Shown here: positions 35,730 to 44,924 of the stretch, in pieces
Position numbering within the stretch: the first letter of the stretch is position 1
How the letters are laid out: each line of letters starts with the position of its first letter
Assembly (NCBI RefSeq): GCF_001761485.1
Contig: NC_090770.1
Location: forward strand, 930,001 to 994,000
DNA from: Yarrowia lipolytica
Lineage: Eukaryota > Ascomycota > Dipodascomycetes > Dipodascales
Length of the DNA: 64,000 nucleotides
Direction of reading: 5' to 3'
Notes under the pieces: generated by a model
Database searches by the model: none
Seen by the model: only the letters and a program-made list of their open reading frames with translations
What the model was told of the DNA's origin: nothing
Translations under genes and position numbers: made by a program

Positions 35730-35820
35730 TCATTTCAGAAGGCATGAATGGTATTAAAAGTTTGTATCGTCAAGGGGAAGCCCCATTCTGACTCGTCATC
35801 TAGGGAATCATCATATAAGG
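35730..35820 (-). ncRNA. snR76: C/D-box snoRNA 4, snR76-like (25S near C2197)
   Basis: C box ATGATGA at 35814-35808 and D box CTGA at 35738-35735. The first guide TAGATGACGAG pairs 11 nt with CUCGUCAUCUA of 25S rRNA, the snR76 target region (C2197); its D' box is degenerate (CAGA). A second guide CCATTCATGC before the D box pairs 10 nt with GCAUGAAUGG, about 20 nt further along the same rRNA. Lies in host intron 4. Confidence 0.8.
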
Positions 35821-35941
35821 TGGACGGACTGAGCGAAACGTCTGTAAATACTCACGTTTAGGAATTGGGTTGGAACGAAGAATGTATTAACTGAGGTTAG
35901 TACATGTGTGATAACAACTCGAAAGCACACCCGACACACAA

Positions 35942-36052
35942 TAATTTGCTATTGTTCTGTCAGTGAACGAGGGTTTTCTAGGCCCTCTTTAAGCTTGTCA
36001 CTCATTATTTTTCGGTGCCCAGTGCTATGGTTCATCATGTTGCAAATAATAA
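35942..36052 (-). ncRNA. C/D-box snoRNA 3 (host intron 3)
   Basis: C box ATGATGA at 36038-36032 and D box CTGA at 35963-35960, closed by ATTTGC (36047-36042) pairing with GCAAAT (35949-35944). The nucleotides before the D box, CGTTCA(C), could pair with GUGAACG of 25S rRNA near yeast C663 (snR58 site), but the match is only 7 nt, so the target is tentative. Confidence 0.65.
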
Positions 36053-36116
36053 TGAGAGCGTGAAACATACCTGGAGTTAGTAATGTGGTTGAAGGGATAG
36101 ACTTCATTTCTGTTCA

Positions 36117-36206
36117 CAGATCAGTAAAGCAGCAACTTGTTATCTAACATGGAAAAGAGTACATTCAGTCGGTAATTCCAACTTAAAGTAGTAATCATCA
36201 TATGAT
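36117..36206 (-). ncRNA. snR77: C/D-box snoRNA 2, snR77-like (18S Um578)
   Basis: C box ATGATGA at 36201-36195, D' box CTGA at 36168-36165 and D box CTGA at 36124-36121. The guide TGGAATTACCG just before D' pairs 11 nt with CGGUAAUUCCA of 18S rRNA. The fifth nucleotide upstream of D' pairs with the U of CGGU, the position methylated in yeast at U578 by snR77 (human SNORD65 site). Lies in host intron 2. Confidence 0.85.
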
Positions 36207-36499
36207 GGGTGTGCAAATAGCAGGATGTACTTACCATTTGGTTTGTAGTTGGAACAGTCGGAGTCAGTCGGCTGCGTTATGGCTACGGTGCTGAACACTT
36301 GGCAGCCGTGTACCGGGTATTAGGTCCATACATCGACCTCTGTCGAGGTCAACGGATAGGCCACGAGCCCATGGTACCGGTCATCGTCCATTGTGTTGCT
36401 AGCGTGTAATCACACGTAGGACTGTGTTTGGATAAGGTATCTCAGTATCTTCTGTCCTAATGTTAGTAATTGATATGGGAAATGTCGCGAGAGCAATCA

Positions 36500-36588
36500 A
36501 AAAGTCAGACTGACATGCAAAAAACGTTGTGATCATAAATTGCTTCACATACTCTAGTTTGATTGGTTTGTTGGATCATCACATGCTG
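36500..36588 (-). ncRNA. C/D-box snoRNA 1 (host intron 1)
   Basis: C box GTGATGA at 36582-36576 and D box CTGA at 36508-36505. The segment after the C box contains TCAAACTAGAGT, complementary over 12 nt to ACUCUAGUUUGA, a conserved stretch of eukaryotic 25S/28S rRNA near yeast position 2330-2345. The D' box is not clear, so the exact target is left open. Ends are approximate. Confidence 0.65.
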
Positions 36589-36623
36589 TCCGTGGTGTTT
36601 GTGTACTCACTGTTCGTAGTGTG

Positions 36624-36669
36624 AGGGGGTGGCATCTTCCATGAAAAACATGGAAGACACCTACCCCTA
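36624..36669 (-). other. Stable hairpin in exon 1 of the host gene
   Basis: Read on the minus strand, CTTCCATG-TTTTT-CATGGAAG forms a perfect 8-bp core. It extends with wobble and Watson-Crick pairs to a GGGG/CCCC base, about 18 bp in all, and ends just before the first donor site. It could be a processing signal (for example for an RNase III) or a chance structure. Confidence 0.5.
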
Positions 36670-36810
36670 GAGTTGGGTATCACGTGGATATCGTTGCGTA
36701 TGTGTCCGGTGACGCCATTTTGTCGCTAGGCTGATGTGTTCCGTGTTGTCGTTCTTGTGCTCGTAGCACGAGTGTTGGGTAGAAAGAAAACTTTTTCTGA
36801 GCTATACTAA

Positions 36811-36816
36811 TTTATA
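36811..36816 (-). promoter_or_regulatory. TATA box of the snoRNA host gene
   Basis: TATAAA on the minus strand in the context GAGTATAAATTAG, about 200 bp upstream of the first donor site. An AACCCTACCC word slightly further upstream resembles the Tbf1-type motif seen near snoRNA and ribosomal protein genes in yeasts. Confidence 0.5.
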
Positions 36817-36829
36817 CTCTCAGTCCGGA

Positions 36830-39390
36830 GTTGCGAAGGGTAGGGTTGTACTGTTACCCGGTGTTGGGTTGTACCTGAACTACTATGGCAGACCCATAAA
36901 TAAGGTTGTCTTGACACAACCGTGGCTACTCGCCTATATTACAAGTCAGTGAAAAGGGGGGAAGCAGCGAATCTGTTTACTTCTAATCACACAAAAGACC
37001 CTGGGGTATAATGATTGGTGCTTGGTAATTGCTGTACTTGTAGAGGCTAAACTACAAGTACTGTTGTATGATGTCTCCTATAAGTACAGTATGTACTATG
37101 TACAAGTACATACAGTACCTTAAGTACTTGTACTTGGGGCACTGGACATATGGAGGAGGATTAACATCCGTAAACGAAGACACAACTACATGTACATACT
37201 TGTACACCAGTTCAGCTCATAAGACTGCAGTACTTGTAGTTCCAAGCACCTACTTGTACTTGTACAACTTGTACACGAAAAAATTCTGTGCACCACAAAA
37301 GGAACAGGGCAACTAACTACAATACGAGTACAACTCTGTACTTCCATCGTAGTCAGCTAAGCACAAGTACTCGCACCCCTACTTCTAGCTACACCTGTGC
37401 AGAAACTACTTAGTGATTTTTAAATTGACCTAGGTCGAAACAAAGTTTCGCGAATAATGACATTGGCATGCATGCCGGGATCGGCCGATGGCCCGGGTAC
37501 AGTGCAATAGTTGTCATTGGAAAGAGGTTGGAAAGCACGGTAAGGAGCCCAATTACATACAGTCAGTGACACCACATAGGTTGCACACATTATTCTGTAC
37601 AGTACCTGTATGTGGGAATGTCCCCAGGCTCATCGAGTTTACTCTTCTTCACAACCCCACAGGGTTATCATAGAATGGATAGCATTAGCTAAGGAGGCCA
37701 CACCCGAATGAAAGCGGCTACTCATCAAGGCTACAAGTAGGTGTATTCCCGATTGTACAATACGGCTCGTTTCTGAGATCAATATTGTATAGCGATCGCA
37801 AGGTCAGATCCTCGGTCCAGCCAAATTAAGGTTCCGAGGATATACTTCTGATTTTGGTACCGTACTGACGAAAAAGGAAAGGATGAGTATCGGTACAAGT
37901 ACACTGTATGTACTGGATACTCATACGGATTAGTAACGCCATTGTAAGGATATATCTACTAGGTTGGTAGTCTCTAGAGGGTTAGTTTTTTGCTTGACTG
38001 ATGTTACGAACAAGTTCATCGAAGACATACCTGAAGAGCGACTGATTTCATGAATAAGTTGTGCCGTTTCTACTTGTAGGAACTGTGTCACATAATTGCC
38101 TTATATAGATACAACCCTAACCACTACACATACTGTACGTTGTAACTATCCTTACAGCTATTCTATCATTTGAATGCATGTTAATGTCAAATTCGAGTTT
38201 ATCATTCTCCTTGTGATATAGGCATGGTCTTATGGATTCACATTTCCTCGAATTTACAATCAATTGTCACTACCATGGCGGTTCGTCCAATGCTTCAAAG
38301 GCAACCACAACCACGAAGGTTAATGTAAGACTTTCTCTGGATGATTTTCATCGGTTGCATTGAAGGGACAACTTTTTATTAATACTGGACTACATGTACG
38401 ATATAGTAGCCAACTACAAGTACGAGTAGAAGTCATCCCTGTGAAGACACGAACATATTTTTTACTGGATAAGGGTTCACCTGTTGATAAATCGAAATGG
38501 ATTTAGTTCATACCATACCAAAAGAGGTGTAGCACACTGCGAGGTCAGGACATCCATGTGATGTGGTCACACATCTTACTGCTGCCTTTGATACACTCGA
38601 CAAATAATCCACCCAAAGCAAACGGACAGAACGCAATCCAGAAAAGATGGAATCGACTAATAAGAAAGAGGCAACCAACAATCGCGAACTAATATTGACC
38701 AACAAAACAATCGGCGACTCCCCCTACAATAACCTAAACTACGAAATTTCCTGTACTGTGCTTTTTTTTTTTGTACACACTGTGCTTGTAGTTGTGCTTG
38801 TCTGTAATTTACTCAACTGCAGCATTTCTTCCTGGGGTACTTGAACCATGTGCGCCTGTGTGCGGCTATTGGCGCGACCATAGATTGAAATCAGGAGGGG
38901 AGGAGGGAAATATCTGAGCCACGTATCGCAATGCCCTATAATTAATCATACCTGATTTTGGCACATATGTTTCCATCACCGCGTAACTCGAATACGAATT
39001 TGTCAGTGCTTCAGACACGTACTATTCGTCAGGTTGTTCTGCAAAGTGTACAGACAGATCCCGAGCTTAGTTCTGCACACCTATGCGAAATAAACTTCGG
39101 GAGATAACAAGATGATGGAGAGAAGTTGCCGTGTAGCAATGATGAACAACACGATTTCATCTCATCATAAGTTCACCTTAAATCACAATTGTTCAAAGGA
39201 TAACAAGAACCCCCTTCTCTTTGACTCACTTGGCATTACAGATTTAATTTGTCATGAACATGGAACCACCTCTATCGTCACTCTTCATCATACTCAGTGA
39301 TTTGTGTCACAATCACTGAGTCAAACCTAAAAGAAATATATATACACTGAGTCCCTTCTACGGCGAGATTCAGCCAACCTAACCACAAAA
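36830..39390. other. 2.5 kb spacer upstream of GCV2
   Basis: No gene supported. Dense GTAC/TACTTGTA words at 37030-37280 and scattered later. The GCV2-proximal 170 bp hold TGACTCA and TGAGTCA sites and a palindrome listed separately. Confidence 0.5.
39222..39344 (+). promoter_or_regulatory. GCV2 promoter: TGACTC sites, 11-bp inverted repeat and TATA
   Basis: TGACTCA occurs near 39223-39229. A perfect 11-bp inverted repeat, ACTCAGTGATT (39292-39302) and AATCACTGAGT (39311-39321), overlaps a second site TGAGTCA (39317-39323), then ATATATATA at 39335-39344. TGACTC is the core bound by Gcn4 and Bas1, which control glycine-cleavage genes in S. cerevisiae, so similar control here is likely. Confidence 0.6.
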
Positions 39391-42375
39391 ATGCTACGAA
39401 CCCTCAACCGGACAAGTCGTATCTTGCGACTGTCGGCCACAAAAACCCGATTTGGATCCACATTTTCAGCAGCAACACGACCTCTGGACACTTATCTTCG
39501 ACGACATGTTGGTAGCGAATCTGCAGATGTGAACAAGATGCTCCGAGCTCTAGATTACGCTACTGCCGAGTCAGCTATGGACAGCTTCGTGTCAGATGTC
39601 GTTCCCCCCAATGTTCTGACCAAGCGACCTCTTGCTGTCAAGCCCACACAAGGTTTCTCTGAATCTGAGCTGACCAGCCGGTTGGGAGAGATTGCTTCCA
39701 AAAACAAGGTCTTCAAGTCCTATATCGGAAAGGGCTATGTCGGAACTGTTGTTCCACCCGTCATCCAGCGAAATGTTCTCGAGAACCCCCTCTGGTACAC
39801 CTCATACACACCCTACCAGCCTGAGATCAGTCAGGGTCGTCTGGAGTCACTCCTGAACTACCAGACCGTTATTACTGAGCTCACCGGAATGGCAGTTGCC
39901 AACGCTTCTCTTCTTGACGAGGGTACTGCGGCATCGGAGGCCGTTACAATGGCATTCAACGCTTTCAAGGGCAAGCGAGGCATTTTCCTTGTTGACAAGA
40001 ACGTTCATCCCCAGACCATTGCTGTTGTCCAGTCTCGAAGTGTAGCTCTTGACGTCGACGTCAAGGTTGTCGACGTGTCTGATCTCTCCAACGGCAAGTC
40101 TGAGAGCCCTATTGACCAGGTCTGCGGTGTTCTAGTGCAATACCCAACCACGGACGGTTCCATTGTCGATTACCAGAAGCTCAGCGACACCCTCAAGGGT
40201 GAGGGCAACGGTAGCCTGCTGTGCGTTGCCGCTGACCTTCTGGCCCTCACCCTTCTCAAGCCTCCTTCCGATTTCGGTGCCGACATTGTTCTCGGTACCT
40301 CCCAGCGATTTGGTGTCCCCATGGGTTACGGTGGACCTCATGCTGCTTACTTTGCTGTTGCCGATGGCCAGCACCGAAAGATGCCAGGACGACTTATTGG
40401 CATGTCCCGTGATCGACTTGGCGGCGAGGCTTATCGACTGGCCCTCCAGACTCGTGAGCAACACATTCGAAGAGAGAAGGCGACCTCTAACATCTGCACA
40501 GCCCAGGCTCTCCTTGCCAACATGAGCGCATTCTACGCTATCTACCATGGACCTGAGGGCCTTCGGAAGATCGCCGAGCGTGTCAACCTGCTCACCTCCA
40601 TCCTTGCCACTGCCGTTGAAGCCAAGGGCGTTAAGGTCGAGAACAAGCACTTCTTTGACACTCTCACCCTGCAGGTTCAGGATGCCAACAAGGTCATTTC
40701 TGCAGCTGAGGCCAAGGAGATCAACCTTTACAAGCTTGACGATAAGACCGTTTCTCTGACTCTCGATGAGACCGTCACTCACGGTGATCTTGTCAACCTT
40801 GCATCGGTTTTTGGCGTTTCTGAGGCTGACTTGGAGTCTGCTGCTGATAATGTCACCAACAGTATTCCCTCTGATATGCTGCGAACTGATAAGTACATGC
40901 AGCACGATGTGTTCAACAAGTACCATTCAGAGACCGAGCTTCTTCGATATATGAAGCATCTTCAGTCAAAGGATCTGTCTCTCGCCGATGCTATGATTCC
41001 TCTGGGTAGTTGCACAATGAAGCTTAACGCCACCACTCAGATGGCACCCATCACCTGGCCTGAATTTGGCCAGCTTCATCCCTTTGTTCCTCTCAACCAG
41101 GCTCAGGGCTACAAGGAGCTTTTGATCGAGCTTGAGGATGATCTTGCGGACATTACCGGTTTCGATCGAATGTCTCTGCAGCCCAACTCTGGTGCTCAGG
41201 GTGAGTACACCGGCCTACGAGTCATCCGTGCCTACCTTGAGTCTCAGGGCCAGGGCCACCGAAACATCTGTCTGATCCCTGTCTCTGCTCACGGTACCAA
41301 CCCAGCTTCTGCTGTGATGTCAGGCATGAAGGTTGTCGCTGTCAAGTGTAAGAAGGATGGTGAGCTTGATCTCGTCGATCTTGCTGCCAAGGCTGAGAAG
41401 CATAAGGATAACCTGGCTGCGTTCATGGTCACTTATCCTTCCACTTTCGGTGTTTTCGAGCCTGGTGTCAAGGAGGCGATTGATATTGTTCACAAGAATG
41501 GCGGACAGGTATACATGGACGGTGCCAACATGAACGCTCAGATCGGTCTGACCTCCCCTGGTGAGATGGGTGCTGATGTGTGCCATCTCAACCTCCACAA
41601 GACCTTCTGCATCCCCCACGGCGGTGGTGGACCTGGCATGGGCCCTATTGGTGTCAAGTCTCACCTGGCTCCTTTCTTGCCTGCTCACCCCGTTGTTGAG
41701 ATGAGCGAGGTTACAGGCCTTTCTACAGAGAAGTCAATTCAGCCTGTTTCTGCTGCACCCTTTGGATCTGCTTCTATCCTCCCCATCTCCTGGGCTTACA
41801 TTAAGCTGATGGGTGCTACCGGACTGCTCAAGGCCACTGAAATCGCTCTCCTTAACGCCAACTACATGAAGAAGCGACTTGAGCCCCATTACCCTATTCT
41901 CTACACCAACAACAAAGACAAGTGCGCTCATGAGTTCATCCTTGACATGCGACCTTTCAAGGCATCGTCTGGAATCGAGGCTATTGATATTGCTAAGCGT
42001 CTCCAGGATTACTCTTTCCACGGTCCCACCATGTCCTGGCCTGTTGCCAACACTCTTATGGTCGAGCCCACTGAGTCTGAGTCTCTAGCAGAGCTTGACC
42101 GATTCTGTGATGCTCTGATTTCCATCCGACAGGAGATCAAGGAGATTGAGGACGGCAAGATTCCCCGGGAGAACAACGTCCTCAAGAACTCCCCCCATCC
42201 TCAACAGGACCTTTTGGCCGAGACTTGGGATCGACCCTACACCAGAGAGCAGGCTGCTTATCCCGTAGCTAGCCTTCGAGAGAAGAAGTTCTGGCCGTCA
42301 GTTGCTAGAGTAGATGATACCTTTGGTGATCTCAACTTGTTCTGCACCTGTGAACCTCCCGCTCTCGAGGAGTAG
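39391..42375 (+). CDS. GCV2: Glycine decarboxylase P subunit, mitochondrial
   Basis: A 994-residue pyridoxal-phosphate enzyme of the glycine cleavage system. It releases CO2 from glycine and passes the aminomethyl group to the H protein in the mitochondrial matrix, feeding folate one-carbon units. An Arg/Ser/Thr-rich presequence covers about residues 1-30 ([20 protein letters not shown]). The two tandem aminotransferase-like halves characteristic of eukaryotic P protein follow. The cofactor lysine is Lys737 in [18 protein letters not shown], and the glycine-rich loop follows directly. Length agrees with S. cerevisiae Gcv2 (1034). Strong CGA codon bias marks high expression. The promoter carries Bas1/Gcn4-type sites. 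Confidence 0.97.
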   Translation: MLRTLNRTSRILRLSATKTRFGSTFSAATRPLDTYLRRHVGSESADVNKMLRALDYATAESAMDSFVSDVVPPNVLTKRPLAVKPTQGFSESELTSRLGEIASKNKVFKSYIGKGYVGTVVPPVIQRNVLENPLWYTSYTPYQPEISQGRLESLLNYQTVITELTGMAVANASLLDEGTAASEAVTMAFNAFKGKRGIFLVDKNVHPQTIAVVQSRSVALDVDVKVVDVSDLSNGKSESPIDQVCGVLVQYPTTDGSIVDYQKLSDTLKGEGNGSLLCVAADLLALTLLKPPSDFGADIVLGTSQRFGVPMGYGGPHAAYFAVADGQHRKMPGRLIGMSRDRLGGEAYRLALQTREQHIRREKATSNICTAQALLANMSAFYAIYHGPEGLRKIAERVNLLTSILATAVEAKGVKVENKHFFDTLTLQVQDANKVISAAEAKEINLYKLDDKTVSLTLDETVTHGDLVNLASVFGVSEADLESAADNVTNSIPSDMLRTDKYMQHDVFNKYHSETELLRYMKHLQSKDLSLADAMIPLGSCTMKLNATTQMAPITWPEFGQLHPFVPLNQAQGYKELLIELEDDLADITGFDRMSLQPNSGAQGEYTGLRVIRAYLESQGQGHRNICLIPVSAHGTNPASAVMSGMKVVAVKCKKDGELDLVDLAAKAEKHKDNLAAFMVTYPSTFGVFEPGVKEAIDIVHKNGGQVYMDGANMNAQIGLTSPGEMGADVCHLNLHKTFCIPHGGGGPGMGPIGVKSHLAPFLPAHPVVEMSEVTGLSTEKSIQPVSAAPFGSASILPISWAYIKLMGATGLLKATEIALLNANYMKKRLEPHYPILYTNNKDKCAHEFILDMRPFKASSGIEAIDIAKRLQDYSFHGPTMSWPVANTLMVEPTESESLAELDRFCDALISIRQEIKEIEDGKIPRENNVLKNSPHPQQDLLAETWDRPYTREQAAYPVASLREKKFWPSVARVDDTFGDLNLFCTCEPPALEE

Positions 42376-43285
42376 AGTAGTAACAGTTAGTATTGTTACA
42401 GTTTCAACAGTCAAATATTTATATGTTCAACACGATTATAACTGAATGTCGTCATTGTTTTTAGAGGATCGATCGCGTTATGTGTTTGTATGTGTAGCGC
42501 AAATACAATGATTAGCCACCGCAAGTATGTACAGTACATACATGCAGAACAAGGATGGTGTTCCTTGGATCAACACTACCTCATTTTTTGATAGTAATTA
42601 TCAATTAAGTATTTCTGTTTATTATAAATATCAGAAGGATGTGGTTTATGTTATGAACTCCAAAGGGCATATACGACCCCAGTAATAACGATTGGTACAC
42701 GCTCTCCTGAACACCCAAATCGAGTCCGATGTGCTGGTTTAACGTTGCCTACCGTGCTTGGAATTTTCCTCCTATTCCTCCTCTAAACCGGAGAATAATA
42801 ATAAATATAAAAAAAAAAATTATGGCAAAAAATCATGGCAAAAAATCATGGCAAAAAATCTAGTACAGTAGTCGTCTCAAGATGGGCCGTTAAGGGCCGC
42901 TGATTAACGAAGAAGCTGTAATCGGTGTGATGTGGAGTACATACTGTAGTATAATGTGTAGTCGGTGTAACGTCTGGTCTTTGTGACGAGTATTCGCCCC
43001 GTCTGTATGATTGAGTGGTCTGTGTGACGGTTGATCTTGTCGACAAGGGCCGGTGTAACTTGTTAGGCTGTATGGGGTGTGTGGTCTGTGCGGCTGTTGG
43101 TCAGATAGACGTCGTATGGTATTCGGCCTCATACACAATATGTGAATTTATTTCATAAGTCGAAAAAAAATCATTGTAGATTCCTAATGGACAAGATTTG
43201 CATCAAGTTTGTCTGTGGTCTGCGTTGATACTATGGTAACTAGCAATATGCCTTTCCATGGCCATCATAAATAAAACTGAAAGCA
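42376..43285. other. Convergent spacer between GCV2 and RNH1
   Basis: About 0.9 kb without a gene. It contains a 13-bp tandem repeat listed separately and some TACAGTA words. Confidence 0.5.
42822..42860. repeat. Three perfect copies of a 13-bp repeat
   Basis: ATGGCAAAAAATC is repeated exactly three times, directly after an A-rich run. Perfect copies suggest a young slippage product. Confidence 0.9.
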
Positions 43286-44059
43286 TCACATTTCTGCACC
43301 TCTTACTGCCAGAGCATCAGCAGCATCATTTCCAGGGTCACTTGAATGGCCTTTGACCTTCGTAAGCCGAACTCTGTCGCCCAGAGATATCAAGAGATTC
43401 CTAGCTGGCTTGATAATATCTTGATTGCTGACATCAGCGCCTTTGCTATTTTTCCAACCATTTCTCTCCCAGTTCATACCCCACTCCTTCAAGCAAGAGA
43501 TAGAATATTGGGAATCAGTCCGAATGTCGTAGTAGCGTCGGTCGTTACGATCCTTGATGATCTTACACGCTTCATAAATTGCAGTCAACTCTGCCCGCTG
43601 ATTGGTTTGCTGCATCCCTGCCAATGGCTTGCTGACATTATCTTCGCTGCCGTTACCGAAGAAAATTCCGTATCCAGCTTTTGCGTTCGAGGACTGATTG
43701 TTGCGCGATGCTCCATCAGTGTAAACAGGTATGGGGTGGTCGGCACCTCCCAGAACAATCGCTGTTATTCCACCCACATACGCTGTTTGTACTGGCACAG
43801 AAGTGTCTGACAGCCTCTGGGCGCTGGCTGCTATCGTGCCAGGCTTCGTGACCTTTGACGATGATGTTGAACTTCTTATCCCATATCCGTTTTGTCTGAG
43901 AAATGCTTCCGCTGCAGGTCTATTGGTGAATTTCTGATACGCGCTTCCAGAGAACCCATCAACCAAAGGGCTCACTTCACTCCAGCTTGTGTAGATACCA
44001 GGTTTCCGTCCTTTCTGGACAGCATAAAACGCCTGCTTTGGTCCGTTTTTTTTGGTCAT
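43286..44059 (-). CDS. RNH1: Ribonuclease H1
   Basis: A 257-residue enzyme that degrades RNA in RNA-DNA hybrids (R-loops). I chose the ATG at 44059, giving MTKKNGPKQAFYAVQKGRKPGIYTSW, because the hybrid-binding domain begins at once; a 19-codon in-frame extension exists to 44116 and might add a mitochondrial signal, as dual targeting is known in this family. The hybrid-binding domain covers residues 9-56. A Ser/Thr-rich linker follows. The catalytic domain spans 107-257 with all four acidic residues: Asp115 (VYTDGAS), Glu157 (QRAELTA), Asp182 (RTDSQYS) and Asp245 (PGNDAAD). Only one hybrid-binding domain is present, whereas S. cerevisiae Rnh1 has two. Confidence 0.94.
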   Translation of the reverse strand: MTKKNGPKQAFYAVQKGRKPGIYTSWSEVSPLVDGFSGSAYQKFTNRPAAEAFLRQNGYGIRSSTSSSKVTKPGTIAASAQRLSDTSVPVQTAYVGGITAIVLGGADHPIPVYTDGASRNNQSSNAKAGYGIFFGNGSEDNVSKPLAGMQQTNQRAELTAIYEACKIIKDRNDRRYYDIRTDSQYSISCLKEWGMNWERNGWKNSKGADVSNQDIIKPARNLLISLGDRVRLTKVKGHSSDPGNDAADALAVRGAEM

Positions 44060-44924
44060 TTTCAATACTGTGAGTAGTCTGTATTGCTGCAATAATATCC
44101 AAGGACTTTGTCGCATATATAGCCACAGGCAAAGAGGATGCTGCTGGTGGTAAGGTCAGGTCGCAATAGGTCGCCACGGTCACCACGGTCGCCACGGTCG
44201 CAATAGGTCGCAATAGGTCGCAATAGCAGGAAACTGAGTTCAGACCTTCCCAAGATCGAGTGCAAGAACACTGCAGGTGTGTTAAAAACAGTACAGTACT
44301 ACTGTAGTGCACGCACACGTTGAAACAATACAGAGAATATTTAGAGGACAATTTTGTGTCAATCAGTGATAACTCAGTGTAATAATTTGAACTTGCAGGG
44401 AAGATGTGATGTGTTGTTTTCTGTCGTGGGTATCAGAAGAATTGATAGTAGGGGGCGAGAGTTGAAGAAAAAATGGGTTTCTAGGTACGATTTTTATCTG
44501 GAAAATGGCTTGCTATTAATTAGTATGAGTGCCAATTGAACGAAGTGTACAGTTGTAATTTACGACAGGCAGGTGCTCTCGTCGCCACTCTTATGGGATC
44601 TTCAATAATACCAATCTCTCTCCAATCTCTCTCCATTATAACTCCATTATAACTCTCTAGCCAGGCGCTTAACATAAGATCATACTGACCCAAATCAACT
44701 CATGTAAGCGCCGTACTCGGTGAAAGTCATGTTAACTACAGCATGTACTGTATGCACATACGAATGTACTATGCTTCTAATAGTTACAACTTCAACAAGA
44801 TGATGATCATCTTAAAAAATCAGCTACCGTAGGAGCATTTTTTGGTCATCATCAAAAGTCAATGTCTACAATTTTTGATACTACTAATATATTATGGTTA
44901 AAACATGTTTCATCAAAACAATGC
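44060..44924. other. Spacer between RNH1 and VMA1
   Basis: No gene seen. It contains a GGTCGC minisatellite (listed separately) and short direct repeats of CAATCTCTCTC and ATAACTCCATT near 44610-44655. Confidence 0.5.
44159..44225. repeat. GGTCGC minisatellite of two unit types
   Basis: Seven tandem units in the order A-B-B'-B-A-A-A. A is the 10-mer GGTCGCAATA, B the 9-mer GGTCGCCAC, and B' has one change (GGTCACCAC). It lies just upstream of RNH1. Confidence 0.9.

Larger units (their letters stand above)
35340..36785 (-). ncRNA. Multi-intron non-coding host gene for six C/D-box snoRNAs
   Basis: A minus-strand transcript with no long ORF. A TATA box (TATAAA) lies at 36816-36811. Introns read from clear signals: intron 1 36610-36457 (GTGAGT...TACTAACATTAG), intron 2 36234-36071 (GTAAGT...ACTAACTCCAG), intron 3 36070-35891 (GTATGT...TACTAACCTCAG), intron 4 35855-35684 (GTGAGT...CTAACCCAG) and intron 5 35535-35377 (GTGAGT...ACTAACCCCAG). 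Each intron carries a C/D snoRNA, and a sixth lies in the exon 35683-35536. Exons contain only tiny ORFs (12 and 22 codons). Four guides match those of yeast snR77, snR76, snR74 and snR73 in the same order as in the S. cerevisiae snR78-72 cluster. Both transcript ends are approximate; the last exon starts at 35376. Confidence 0.85.
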
